Source: Candidatus Muiribacteriota bacterium
GTDB taxonomy: Bacteria > Muiribacteriota > DAOVTB01
Assembly (NCBI GenBank): GCA_030633305.1
Contig: DAOVTB010000014.1
Location: 1 to 43,987, forward strand
DNA length: 43,987 nucleotides
Direction: 5' to 3'
Part shown: one piece after another, positions 8,566 to 20,076 of the stretch
Layout: each line of letters begins with the position of its first letter
How positions within the stretch are numbered: position 1 is the stretch's first letter
The notes under the pieces: generated by a model
Told to the model about the DNA's origin: nothing
Seen by the model: the letters and a program-made list of their open reading frames with translations, nothing else
Databases searched by the model: none
Position numbers and translations under genes: made by a program

Positions 8566-9921
8566 TTATTGAAATTCATTATTTTTATAAAGCTCCGAAA
8601 GAAGAAAAATCCCATTAAATAAAATAAGAAAGAATTTACAGTATTCTGAATCAATACTGAAATTGAAATGTTGAAAAAAAGTGAAAAGATCAAGAAAGTC
8701 AGTAAATAAACCTATTAAAAGGTTTATTACTGGAACTGAAATAAAACTCAGCCATAATGGTAACAAAGTAAAAGCCAGGCAACAGATAAAAATTATTGAA
8801 AAAATGGGTATTATTATTGGATTTAGTATAATAGCAGAGAAAAATATGGTTTTTCCAAGAAGAAGTGTCAGCCCTGAAGAAAAAACAAAAATCGTCAATG
8901 AAATTCTGAAAAAAGAATTCCATTTATTCTTAGTTGGAAAACATTTTAAAAGGGCGAATGTTGCTGTAAAAGAGAAAAGTGTTGAATATGATAAAAGTTT
9001 TTCAGGAGCAAATAGACTTATCATTATCATTGAAAAATACAGGAATCTATATCCGTAATATTTTCTTTTATTATTCTGTGCGATTAAAAAACAGCTTAGC
9101 ATGATAAAACTTCTGAAAGCTGATGGTCTGAAATTCAGAAGATATAAATAAATTAATGGAATTAACAGAGTTATTGCTAAAGATTGTATTTTAATACCTC
9201 TTATGAAAAGAAACAGGATTGAAAAATGTAGTCCGGATATGGCCAAAAGATGAGAAAGGCCAAGTGATTTGATGATTAAAGATAATTGACCCGGAGGATG
9301 TATTGCAGTTCCACTGATAATTTTTTCATAGAAATGTCTGTATTGTTCATTTAATAATGATGTCTTTTTAGATATCCATTTACGGAAAATATTTTGAAAA
9401 TCAGAGACTGGAATTTTTTTATCAAATATTAGAGACATATTTTTTATCAAAACACTGTTTTGATTGATGTTTACAGCTTGTGAAGATTTAGGAAGAATAT
9501 AATAATACGATGATTTAAAAAGGGGAGTTTTACTGCAGAAATAAATTGGAATTTTCAAATGATAAAGTTTGTTTTTTGAATTGATTAGCTTCGCTTCAGA
9601 TATCTTATACAGTCTATAAAATTTATTTTTATAGACTAGATCTGGAACTCCATAAAACTGGAAATATTTTCCTGTTGAATTCAGTTTATTTAAATCTGTG
9701 ATAGATATAAAAGAAGTTACGCTGAAAGAACCAATTAAAATTCCACATAAAATTGTCATAATGGATGATAATAATGCTATTTGATGGCCTTTTTTCATAG
9801 AAAAAGAATTTATATAAAAGAATGTTAAAAGAATAATCGATGTAGAAATAAGGATATATGAAAATGATATAAACTTTCCTATTAATAACCCCAACAGTAG
9901 CAGAAAAAATGTTTTTTTCAA
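8566..9921 (-). CDS. comEC: ComEC/Rec2 competence membrane domain, lacking the MBL domain
   Basis: Multi-TM protein with SGTAIHPPGQLSLIIKSLGLSHLLAISGLHFSILFLFIRG and RPSAFRSFIM. Confidence 0.85.
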   Translation of the reverse strand: MKKTFFLLLLGLLIGKFISFSYILISTSIILLTFFYINSFSMKKGHQIALLSSIMTILCGILIGSFSVTSFISITDLNKLNSTGKYFQFYGVPDLVYKNKFYRLYKISEAKLINSKNKLYHLKIPIYFCSKTPLFKSSYYYILPKSSQAVNINQNSVLIKNMSLIFDKKIPVSDFQNIFRKWISKKTSLLNEQYRHFYEKIISGTAIHPPGQLSLIIKSLGLSHLLAISGLHFSILFLFIRGIKIQSLAITLLIPLIYLYLLNFRPSAFRSFIMLSCFLIAQNNKRKYYGYRFLYFSMIMISLFAPEKLLSYSTLFSFTATFALLKCFPTKNKWNSFFRISLTIFVFSSGLTLLLGKTIFFSAIILNPIIIPIFSIIFICCLAFTLLPLWLSFISVPVINLLIGLFTDFLDLFTFFQHFNFSIDSEYCKFFLILFNGIFLLSELYKNNEFQ

Positions 9922-10383
9922 TTATTCTTCCCATCTTCTATTTTTATTCTTCCCTATTCTCTGCGTCTTTGCGCCTCTGCGCGATATTTTCTTTTTTTCT
10001 TTGTCTTTTAAAATGATAAATGGTCGAATTTTTTTGATAATTTTTTTACCAATTCCCTTAATACGAGCTAGCTCTGATATTGATGTGAAATTTCCATTAA
10101 CCTTTCTGAAGAAAATAATATTTTTTGCCCTTACTTTTCCAATTGAGGGCAGTGTTATCAGTTCAATAAGAGTAGCTTTATTGATGTTCACTATTTTTAT
10201 TATTTTAGATTTTTTCTCTTTTCTAAATTTTTTATGAGCTTGGAGGATTTCCATATATTTAATTTTTGCAGATGCCCTTCCGCTTAAAGCAAAGCAATTT
10301 TGAGAAAAGCCTACAGTGCTTTTTATGGCAACTAGAATTAGGATAAAGAAAATAAATTTTAATTTTAATTTTTCTTCGATCAT
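9922..10383 (-). CDS. comEA: ComEA-like helix-hairpin-helix protein
   Basis: VNINKATLIELITLPSIGKVRAKNIIFFRKVNGNFTSISELARIKGIGKKIIKKIRPFI; likely ATG at 10381-10383 with AGAGGTG SD. Confidence 0.82.
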   Translation of the reverse strand: MIEEKLKLKFIFFILILVAIKSTVGFSQNCFALSGRASAKIKYMEILQAHKKFRKEKKSKIIKIVNINKATLIELITLPSIGKVRAKNIIFFRKVNGNFTSISELARIKGIGKKIIKKIRPFIILKDKEKKKISRRGAKTQRIGKNKNRRWEE

Positions 10384-10538
10384 GAATTTCACCTCTTGAA
10401 GTGTTTCCATGGGATATTGAAATGATCGTGCCAATTCGAAAGCAGTTGATTGGAAAGGGATTTAATAAAAATGGAATTGCAAAGTATTCCATTTTGAATC
10501 ACTGGTGTTTCAATTTGATACAAAAAAGAAATAAAGAA

Positions 10539-10725
10539 TTCACCATGAAGGACATGAAGGACATGAAGATCATGAAGTTGAAAGATAAAGAGGGAATTAA
10601 ATTAAGCACAAAATTTGAGTTTAATTTTTTAAAATTAAATAGAATTTTAGATTAAAATTTGAAGTATGTAGACATAAATGTGAGATTAGTTTTCTTCATG
10701 CCCTTCATGTACTTCATGGTAAAAT
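10539..10725. repeat. Inverted-repeat element with (GGACATGAA)n arms
   Basis: Left ACCATGAAGGACATGAAGGACATGAAG, right CTTCATGCCCTTCATGTACTTCATGGT; 24/27 complementary. Confidence 0.75.
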
Positions 10726-10755
10726 GTTTTTTATTATGGGATTCAATTGCATAGT

Positions 10756-10784
10756 TTGACAGGTGTGCGTCAATTTGATAATAT
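10756..10784 (+). promoter_or_regulatory. Putative sigma70-like promoter upstream of the propeller gene
   Basis: TTGACA - 17 nt - TAATAT. Confidence 0.55.
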
Positions 10785-10810
10785 GAAAAAAAACTAAAAT
10801 TCCGATATTA

Positions 10811-13800
10811 ATGAAAAATATTATATATATATTAATTACAGTACTTGCCATCTTTTTGCTTGGATTACCAGGCGAATTGCACTCCTATCCTACGGGGATT
10901 GACTTTTTACAGGTTGCAACAACTCTTAAAACATTATCTTCACCAGATGTATTTAAGGATCTGAAAAGTCTTGCAAATGATAATACACTGTTTATGTTTT
11001 CAAATTATGAATCTAATGCTGTTTTGATTTCTTCGCATGATGGAGGAACTTCAATAAGCAAGGAACAGATTCTTACGTCAACATATAGTTCGCTTACTGC
11101 AGAAGTGCAGAATTTTGATTCTGCGATTCTGGATAATTCTCTGACTTTCATGTGGATAGGACAGAATAATCTTGTAAAATATATCAGTTCCAGCGATGAA
11201 GGCTCTTCCTGGAGTCCAGAATCTATAATCAGCAATCATACCTTTGAAGTGGGAAGTACATATGCATATGCACCAAAGCTTGAATCATTAAACGGCATTG
11301 TATATTCCTTCTGGTTTTCATCTGATGACAGCCAGACTCAGGAAGCAATGACTGGCGAAACGATCGTAGGAAATATACTTATCAAATATAATAGAACTTT
11401 ATCTGGTATATCTGATTTCACTCAGGAAAGCAGTCTGGTTACAACAACTCCTCCAAAAGATCTCTCGGGAAATATTGTATTAAGAGAATTTTCAGTAGTT
11501 TCATCAATCACACGTCTAATGTGTTATTATCTTGATTCTTCATCTGGAAAGAACGAGATCTGGATGAGTAGATTTTCAAGACTTACATCCAGCAATAATG
11601 CATTGACTACGGAAATGACAAAAAGAATCACACTTACAACATCAAATGTTGATAATGTAAAAGCTGTTTCTCATGCTAACCTGATACATGTGTTTTATAC
11701 ATTACCTTCAAGTGGTGGAAACTATGATCTCTGGTATAAAAAGAGTCTTGATATGAATGGAGATGCATATGAAACAGACCGAAAGTTGGCTTCCGGGATC
11801 AAGGATTTTGAAATTTCACCTGTTAAGGAAAATTTATATGTCATAGTAATTGATGGTTTAGATAAGATGAATATCAGTGTTACGACTGATTCAGGTAATT
11901 CATTTTCTTCTTTTTACTCACTTGTGGTTTCATCTGATGAAGCGCCCCATATTCATGAAAACAGATTTGGTTTCATGATCCCACATCTTTCGCTTGATGA
12001 TAATGATGTTATGATATTAAAAGGAAATGCTGATAATGATGGTCCAACAGTCAACAAAGTAGCATTAACTGATAGCGATGAACTGAAAATTATTTTTGAC
12101 GATGATCTTGATAGTGATTATTTTCAACAGTCCAGTGATTTTAATATCAATAATGGTTATATAAGAGTTTTCTCGAAAGATATGACTAGTGCAACAGTCA
12201 CATTGGATATTGATCCAATTACTGAAAACAGTCAGAATTTGTTAAAAGTAACGAATGTTAAAGATAATGCCTTGAATGAGACTGCTTTGCTGGAGAATAA
12301 TTTCAATGGACCAGTCAGCTATCCTGTTACAGCTTATTATGGTACAAAGGAAACTCTTTCTTCTAGTATTTATACTAATAATTTTCCATCTGAAGCGTTA
12401 TACGCTCAGACAACTTATTTGTTCTACAATGAATCAGTTCAGCTTGGTACTACTGGGAATCTTGCAATGATTACTACAAGTGATAATGGAAGTAATTTCT
12501 CTACCAAGACAAACTTGACTGCGGCTAATCTTTATACATATAATTCTCCGTTATTTGGAGAGTTTTCAAAAAGTTCACCAGTAATAAAAGATGGAAAGAT
12601 ATATTTCATCTATGTTGAAGATACTACATATGATGTAATACTTGGTAAATTTGATCTTTCAGGTACACTGGAGACAACAGTTCCGATTGCCTCAGCCGAT
12701 GCATTCTATTTTCTACCAGAAATATCTGTTTCAAAAAATTATATTCATTGTTTATAAAGCAGCGTTGACTCTATTGATAATCCAACAGTTTTTAAGCTAT
12801 ATTACAGAAGTGTAGCCCTGAGTGATAATTCTCTTAGTGTGGAAAAAACAGTTTATAGTTCCACTTCTTCGAGTATAAATATACCAGTGTTTGCTGATAT
12901 TGCATCTGATGATACCTATGTTTATATTGTATACAGCAAATTTAATGATAATAATACAGACTTGAAAGTAAGTTCTGTCGATACTTCAACGCTTAATATG
13001 ATAAGGGGTTCTAATGAGGGAATTACCTGGAGCTCTCCAACTGGTTTTACGGCTCCGCAATATACATCCATACATCCATGGCTGAGTATAAATGGAACTG
13101 AAGTAACTTTAAGCTTTATAGATTGTGATGACTTTTTGAATGGAAATATTTATAGATATATTTCTACAGATTCTGGATTAAATTTCTCAACAGCTCCAGA
13201 TATGGTTACCCCGATTTTTTATTCGAGACTTATAGAAAAACAGAATCGCCTGTATTCTGTAAAAGTTTTGAATAGTAAAACATATTATTCTTTTACAGAC
13301 AGTCGGGGAAACGGGACCGTTAATGTTTATTTCAATGATCCATCACAGACTATGGGGATAATATACAAGTTGAATTCATCCTATCAGATAAATTTTTCAC
13401 CATCTTCTGGTCAATTTTCTGATAACAACGGATTCCTGTTGACTTCATCTAAGAATACTTTCGATGATAAGGGAACTGTATGTATCTATTTTCAGGACAA
13501 GGTTGCTCCCAATTATACAGGATATTCGATTGTAAATGCCAATACACTCAGACTTGATTTTTCAGAGGAGCTTGATTCAACTACAGGTACTGCTATAGGA
13601 AATTATACCTTAAATCCAGATTTGACAGTTACAGGTGCTGTTCTTACTTTAGAGAGTCAAAGTGTTACTTTGACAGTTACTCCTGCAATGAACACAAATT
13701 CAACATATAATCTAAAGATCGAGAATGTAAAAGATAAATCGTTGAATGTTATAACAACAGTAGAAACAAATATACAGACTCCATCAGATTTCAGTTCGCA

Positions 13801-16084
13801 GATGGTAAGCGGGCTTTCAGGATGGATTTCTGAATATAGGCTGACGTTTGATTCTGGAAATTCCAATCCTTCAACATCAATTATAAATCAGTATCTGATG
13901 CTTTCTTTTACCAAAAACTCAAATAGTGTGAACAGAATCTTTACAAAAAAGTATTCTCTTATAGACAAGATATGGGAAAGTTCCATGAGCCTGACGCCTC
14001 AGATGAGCTATTCACAAAAGTCTCAATCCTCATCCTCCGGAAGTTTTGGAGCAGTTGTTTTTGAGGGAAAAAATTCAAGTAGTACACCACAGCATTATTT
14101 TTCAATCACCGACAATCAAGCACTGTCATTTTCTTCACCTTATTCACTTGCTGAAGTTGGAGAGTCTCATGTCCAATATTTTTCCAGTAAGATGTATTCA
14201 GCATATTCGAAAATCGAAGTTGATAAGTATAATATCTTTTTCAGGATATTTAGTAATTATGGCACTGTTCCTGAAACTGAGTATCAGGTGAATTCACAGT
14301 CCCTTTATCATTCATATAATCCGAAAATACTATGTTATAATAGCAATGTTCATATTGTCTGGGAAGAAGGGGCTGCTAAACAATCGATTTATTATTCCAG
14401 TTCTGCTGACAGTACAATCTCATTTTCATCAGCGTCTGCAATGACATCAATGAGTTTTGATCACAGTGAACCAGAAATAATTGAACTGGGAGATAGATTA
14501 TTCCTGTTTTATCTCAGGAAAACCAGTGTAAGTACAAATGAATTGTATGTAAGGATTTCTGAAGATGATGGCTTGAACTGGAATGTTGAAAGTAAAGTTG
14601 ATATTGCAGTTGCAAATATAGTTTCATATGAAGTCATTGGTGATGAAATTTCCGATCGGATTCAACTTGTTTATTCTGGATTGAAATCAGGAGAGAGTAA
14701 TAACCACATTTTTTATAAATATTCACCAAATGCAGTCAACTGGTCTGTTGATGCTCAGATGAGCAGTTCAAACAGCGATTCAAAAAATCCTGTTCTTGCA
14801 GTAAGCAATGGAAAACTCTATTTGTTCTATGATGATGACCGTAATGGAAGCAGAGAAATATATTATCGTACGAATGATACTGTTGAATTTCTACCTCCAT
14901 CAATTGAGCTTTACACTTTTCCGAATCCGGCAAAAACTGAAGAGATAATATCACTTATTAAAACAGATTCCAATCTTCTGGTTACACCAACGTTGAAAAC
15001 TACAATAGGAACTCAGGAAAGCTCAGTTTCTGTAAGCAAGATTAAATCGGATACTTATATGGGGAATTTTAACATCTCCAATTCTGCTGATACGTTTGTA
15101 AAAGTAACGGCTGTTGCGACAAGTCCCTATAACAATCTGTTAACAGCTGAATCAAATTCTTATATTTCTACGATGCAGCTTCAGGGTAAAGCAATTTCAT
15201 TGAAACACAGGACTTTTGAAATAAAGGGAAACTATTCTGAAAATGGGATGATATTACTTTTTTCAAATAGCGAGAATATAAGTAGGAAAGTAGGTAAATC
15301 TGAAGATAGTATAAGTATTTATCCAGATAATTGTGTTTTGAAAAATACTGAAATTTATTTTGGACCTGTTTCTAATTCTTATTTGGTCAGATTGAGAAAT
15401 GGAGAAGAAGAATTCATCATGTCTCAAAAAGTTGGATGTCCAGAGCTTTCTGGTGGAAAGTATTATATAAAAACCGATGTTGGTAATCCTGTGATAAATG
15501 ATCTAAAAGTCAAATCTGGGATTTTTAGAACCGTAACTGTAAATATCAATGAAAGCGGTAGTGGTATTGATCAGAAAAATTCCAATATTACTGTCAGACA
15601 GGATAAGTTTTATCCTGTATCGAATTCATATGATCATTCAAGTGGTGAAAACTTTTTGAAGTTTAATATTCCAAAATCTGTTCGTGGAGATGGAATTGTA
15701 GAGGTTTTTGATAATGTTGGAAACGTGTCACAGAAACAATACAATTTTAAGGCCGTTGAATCTGCATTACTGCAGTTTTATGTTTATCCAAATCCTGTAA
15801 CTACAATTAGCGATATTCCTGTTGTTGTTGTTGCAGGAAATGAGATAGTAACTGGAGAAATCAGGATTTATGATGTTCGCGGAGACCTTGTTATTAAATT
15901 TCCACTCGATAATACTGATCTGGAAAGTGAAAATGGAGGAATATATACTTATAAGATTTTATGGCAGGGAACTAATCGGGTTGGACGTAAACTTGCAAAT
16001 GGAACATACCTGATGAAAGCCACATCAAGATTTGTAGATAATAATTCTTCAGAACGAACGTTTAAAATCACGATATTAGAATAA
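10811..16084 (+). pseudogene. Secreted BNR-like beta-propeller/Ig-like surface protein with FlgD/sorting-like C-terminus, interrupted by TAA at 12755-12757
   Basis: ORFs 10811..12757 and 12839..16084 share a frame; the 27 intervening codons are open and align to an internal repeat. Signal peptide N-term; YPNPVTT...IYDVRGDLV...NGTYLMKATSR C-term. May instead be two functional ORFs or readthrough. Confidence 0.75.
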
Positions 16085-16151
16085 TCAAATTGGAAAACGA
16101 CAAGAAAGTAGACCTGACCCCATAAAAACAAAAATATAAAGGAGCACAATA

Positions 16152-17693
16152 ATGAGCGCTAATCTATGGCCATATAAGGAAGCTGAAAAACTTTTAAAAC
16201 AATACGGAACTGAAAAAGAAATTCTGTTTGAAACAGGTTATGGTCCTTCGGGATTACCACATATAGGAACATTTGGAGAAGTTGTACGGACCTATTTTCT
16301 TTTAAAAGCACTTCGTGAACTTGGTGGAAAAGGTAAGATCATTTCATTTTCCGATGATCTTGATGGACTTAGGAAGATTCCGAAAAACATGGATGCCGAA
16401 TTTTTAACTCCGCATCTGGGAAAACCATTGTCTTCGATCCCGGATCCATACGGATGCCACGGGAGTTATTCTGAACATATGAATCAGGAGCTTATTAAAA
16501 TGCTTGATCATATTGGCGTAGAATATGAATTTAAATCATCAACGGAACAATATAAAAGTGGTGTGTTTAACGATAGTATCAAAAGCATTTTAAGTAATCT
16601 TGATAAAATGGAGAGCATTGTTCTTCCAACACTTTCCCCAGAAACACGGAAAGGATGGTTTCCATATTTTCAGATCTGTGAAAATTGCGGAAAACTTTAT
16701 ACAAGTGATATTGAATCTTTTGATGTTGAAAAAATGGAAGTAACATATCATTGCTGTAAAGAATTCAAAGGTATAACTTCATGTGGTCATAAGGGGACTT
16801 CATCTGTTTTTGACGGAAAAGGGAAATTTACATGGCGAGTTGACTGGGGACTCAGATGGAATGCTCTCAAGATCAATTACGAATTGTATGGAAAAGATTT
16901 AATTGAATCGGCTAATGTTTCCAAAAAAATTGTCAGAGCAATAGGTGGAAAACCACCAATAGGAATGTTTTACGAACTTTTTCTAAATGAAGATGGGAGT
17001 AAGATATCAAAATCAGTTGGTGATGGTGTGACTCTTGATCAATGGTTTAAATATGGTAATGAAGATGCGTTGAAATTATACATGTTTAAAAAGCCAACAA
17101 AGGCCAAACGTCTTTATTTTGAAATAATCCCACAATATATGGATGAACTTTTAAGTATTCAAAATAGCTATTATAACAATACTTCTAAAGATGATACCTT
17201 TAAATTTGTAAAATTTTTTAATCTTGATGAAGCAAATCCATTTCCGAGTGAAACACAGTTTTCTACAATTTGTAACTTGATTTTAGCTGTAGGGAGTAAG
17301 GATAAGGATATTATTAAGGAATATCTTTTTGATGAAAGTGCTCCGGGACTTGATGAAAATCAAAAAAAATATATAGATGAAACACTCGATTTAGCAATAA
17401 AGTATGCAGACGAGATTATGAGTCAGGGCGGCGAAACACATGTTTTTGATAAGGATTTTGAAAATTGCTTTAAAAAGTTTATTGATTTTCTAAGTTCAGA
17501 AAAGGGCAGTGATGAGATTCATAACTCGATCTATCTGATTGCAAAGGAAGAAGAACTTGAGCCTAAAGCTTTTTTTAGAGAACTTTATCATGGTATAACT
17601 GGTCAGGAACGTGGTCCGCGACTTGGAAATTTTATTTCGACTATGGGTCAGAAGATAATAATTGATAAATTGACTGCATACATGGAGAAATAA
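16152..17693 (+). CDS. lysS: Lysyl-tRNA synthetase, class I
   Basis: GYGPSGLPHIGTFGE (HIGH) and SKISKSVGDG (KMSKS-like); Cys-rich zinc region; SD aaggag. Confidence 0.93.
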   Translation: MSANLWPYKEAEKLLKQYGTEKEILFETGYGPSGLPHIGTFGEVVRTYFLLKALRELGGKGKIISFSDDLDGLRKIPKNMDAEFLTPHLGKPLSSIPDPYGCHGSYSEHMNQELIKMLDHIGVEYEFKSSTEQYKSGVFNDSIKSILSNLDKMESIVLPTLSPETRKGWFPYFQICENCGKLYTSDIESFDVEKMEVTYHCCKEFKGITSCGHKGTSSVFDGKGKFTWRVDWGLRWNALKINYELYGKDLIESANVSKKIVRAIGGKPPIGMFYELFLNEDGSKISKSVGDGVTLDQWFKYGNEDALKLYMFKKPTKAKRLYFEIIPQYMDELLSIQNSYYNNTSKDDTFKFVKFFNLDEANPFPSETQFSTICNLILAVGSKDKDIIKEYLFDESAPGLDENQKKYIDETLDLAIKYADEIMSQGGETHVFDKDFENCFKKFIDFLSSEKGSDEIHNSIYLIAKEEELEPKAFFRELYHGITGQERGPRLGNFISTMGQKIIIDKLTAYMEK

Positions 17694-17820
17694 AGAATAG
17701 CTCACACAAAGGCACTAAGGCACAAAGAAAGAGAAGATTAGACAGGATTAACAAGATAAATTGGATAAGAGAAAATCAAAGAAGAGGGGAAAATAGTTCA
17801 CACAAAAGACTAATATAGAT

Positions 17821-17880
17821 GGGGTCAGAAGGACTTTAATTTTCTTTGAAATTCAAAAAAAATCATAGTGCCCTGACCCT
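17821..17880. repeat. 60-bp REP-like palindrome, copy B
   Basis: GGGGTCAGAAGGACTTTAATTTTCTTTGAAATTCAAAAAAAATCATAGTGCCCTGACCCT. Confidence 0.82.
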
Positions 17881-17920
17881 TGCGCCAACTTAGTTATTTC
17901 CTCTACTAAATAAAAAGAAG

Positions 17921-18619
17921 ATGAATATGAAAAAAATTACCATGAATAATTTTATTAGATATTTTTTGATAGTTTCACTGATAATAGCTTTTCTGACACC
18001 ATGTTATGCAAAAAAGAAGCCTTATTCAGGTGTAAATAAATTACTTATCAAATATAATAATTACTGGACTCAGGCTGAATCTTCAAATGTAAATAAACTC
18101 CATCTTTTCGATGCTTTTACGATTGAAGGTAAGAAATTCAATTTCAAGAGAATCATGAGTAAAAAAATTATTATTATTACTTTCAGTGATGATTTTCATT
18201 TGAAGTTGACTTCATTCTGGCTTGCAAGGGATTGTGATTATATTCCTCAACATAGCTCAAAATTACAATTTATAAATATTCTTCAGCCCACTCAGACTTA
18301 TTATACCCTTTATAAAAGAGCATATGAAAAAGCCTTGAAAAAACATATCAGAAATATGAAAGCAGTGTATGTAAAGGACCTTGGAAGGAATATGAGAAAG
18401 GCTTTTAGAAATGTAAAAGTGAGCTGGATTTTTGATTACAGACTTGAAATTACCAGAGCATATAAAATGAAGAAAAAAAGAGGAATATTAATTTATGATC
18501 TGGAAGGAAATCTTATACAACAGTTTACTGGTGATGAAAAAAATCTCAAAGCTGAGTTCAATAAAGCATTAATATCAATTCTTAATAAATATGGATATTA
18601 CATGTATGAAAAAGATTAA
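17921..18619 (+). CDS. Exported protein of unknown function, possibly thioredoxin-fold-like
   Basis: Signal peptide; RGILIYDLEGNLIQQFTGDEKNLKAEFNKAL weakly resembles redoxin C-termini. Confidence 0.6.
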   Translation: MNMKKITMNNFIRYFLIVSLIIAFLTPCYAKKKPYSGVNKLLIKYNNYWTQAESSNVNKLHLFDAFTIEGKKFNFKRIMSKKIIIITFSDDFHLKLTSFWLARDCDYIPQHSSKLQFINILQPTQTYYTLYKRAYEKALKKHIRNMKAVYVKDLGRNMRKAFRNVKVSWIFDYRLEITRAYKMKKKRGILIYDLEGNLIQQFTGDEKNLKAEFNKALISILNKYGYYMYEKD

Positions 18620-18762
18620 AAGAGACCTCACACAAAGGCACTAAGGCACAAAGAAGAATGCAAAAAATTTACCACGAAGGACACGAAGAAACCTGGAGGT
18701 AATAAAAAGTAAAATCACAAAGAAAGAGGATAAAATAGTTAATATCAAATACCAATACAGAT

Positions 18763-18822
18763 TGTGTCAGAAGGACTTGAATTTTCTTTGATGTTCAAAA
18801 AAATTCAATGTGCCCTGACGCG
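18763..18822. repeat. 60-bp REP-like palindrome, copy C (decayed outer arms)
   Basis: TGTGTCAGAAGGACTTGAATTTTCTTTGATGTTCAAAAAAATTCAATGTGCCCTGACGCG. Confidence 0.78.
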
Positions 18823-18855
18823 TTATGATAATGCATATTAAACTCAAAATATAAA

Positions 18856-20076
18856 ATGAAAAGAATAATTAATATAACTGTTTTTTTTATAATCTTTATG
18901 CTGATATCCACTTTGGCGCATGCTATCCCAATGAAAATTAATGCTAATGGTTGTGTTAATAAAACCATTATTTTGGATAAAAATAAAAACTATAAAATGA
19001 AGTTTCAAGTGAAATTGATGGATGAACTTTATCCGGTTAAACATGTTTGCCTGGTATATAATAATCGAAAACAGGTAACAGGTTTTAAGAATAGTATCCG
19101 GATTATGAATAATCCTCTTGAAATAACATTTGAAAATAGAATAATCATTCTTAATGCAATTCCAATCTATAATACAATTCTGAAATATGATCAAACTAAT
19201 ATTTCGGTAATCCAGGATTATGTTTCGGGAATTTCTGAAAAAAAGCCAGTATATCTTATTAAGAAATATTATTTGTCTAAAATCAGGAAAAAACTTTCTA
19301 AACTGGTAGAGGAATATGTAAAAAAACAGACTATTGAACATACAATGTATGTTAAATCCAAATTGATATTTTTTGAATGCAGATTATATAGTTTATTATC
19401 ATATTTTTCTTTAGAAAATGATTGGCTGTACTTATTTACAGATCTAATTGTAAATAGAGTTTATACAAATCTGGAAAAAAAGAATAATCTTTCACTTTCG
19501 CAATATAGTTTATTACTAAGAACAGAAAATTTTGAGAGATTCATTGAAATTATAAAATTTTCTGAACAGCTGAAAAAATTTAAAGAAAAGACTTTTGTCT
19601 TAAATGTACCTATAGATGATATTCAGAAAATTGAAAGGCTGATTTTTCATATTATACTTTACTCTGAAAATCCTGCAGAAATAATAAAAAGATTCAAAAA
19701 TTCGATTGGTAAATATTTGGATTCTGAAATGAAAAGAGATATGAAAGCTAACTATCTCAATAATCTTAGAATTATTTTAAAGGAGCTGAATTGTTATGCT
19801 CCAGTTAAATTCTATCCTGATGTACAAAAAAATGAAGAGTATTATGAATTTATTTCCCCGTGTTTCAATAATCGTAAAATTTATGTGTACAGAAATGGGA
19901 AATTGATTTTTATTAAAAAAGGTAGATACAAAAAGATTATTCTGGACAGAGATCTTATATCTGATAAGGATGTTTTAGTATTTTTCGAAAACAATAAAGA
20001 TATAGTTTATATTTATTCGCCTTACTATTTTAATCAAAACCTCGGTAAGACACTTTCACATTTTTTTTCAAAATAG
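18856..20076 (+). CDS. Exported protein of unknown function
   Basis: 406-aa ORF with N-terminal signal peptide; tail overlaps nrdG by 47 bp. Confidence 0.65.
   Translation: MKRIINITVFFIIFMLISTLAHAIPMKINANGCVNKTIILDKNKNYKMKFQVKLMDELYPVKHVCLVYNNRKQVTGFKNSIRIMNNPLEITFENRIIILNAIPIYNTILKYDQTNISVIQDYVSGISEKKPVYLIKKYYLSKIRKKLSKLVEEYVKKQTIEHTMYVKSKLIFFECRLYSLLSYFSLENDWLYLFTDLIVNRVYTNLEKKNNLSLSQYSLLLRTENFERFIEIIKFSEQLKKFKEKTFVLNVPIDDIQKIERLIFHIILYSENPAEIIKRFKNSIGKYLDSEMKRDMKANYLNNLRIILKELNCYAPVKFYPDVQKNEEYYEFISPCFNNRKIYVYRNGKLIFIKKGRYKKIILDRDLISDKDVLVFFENNKDIVYIYSPYYFNQNLGKTLSHFFSK

Noticed and set aside
8681-9058. 125-aa plus-strand ORF opposite the ComEC gene
   Set aside because: Antisense to a well-supported membrane protein; Lys/Ile-rich spurious translation.
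10401-10655. ORF with MKDMKDMKIMK
   Set aside because: Encoded by the CATGAAGGA repeat arm and antisense to the comEA-like 5' end; no independent coding evidence.
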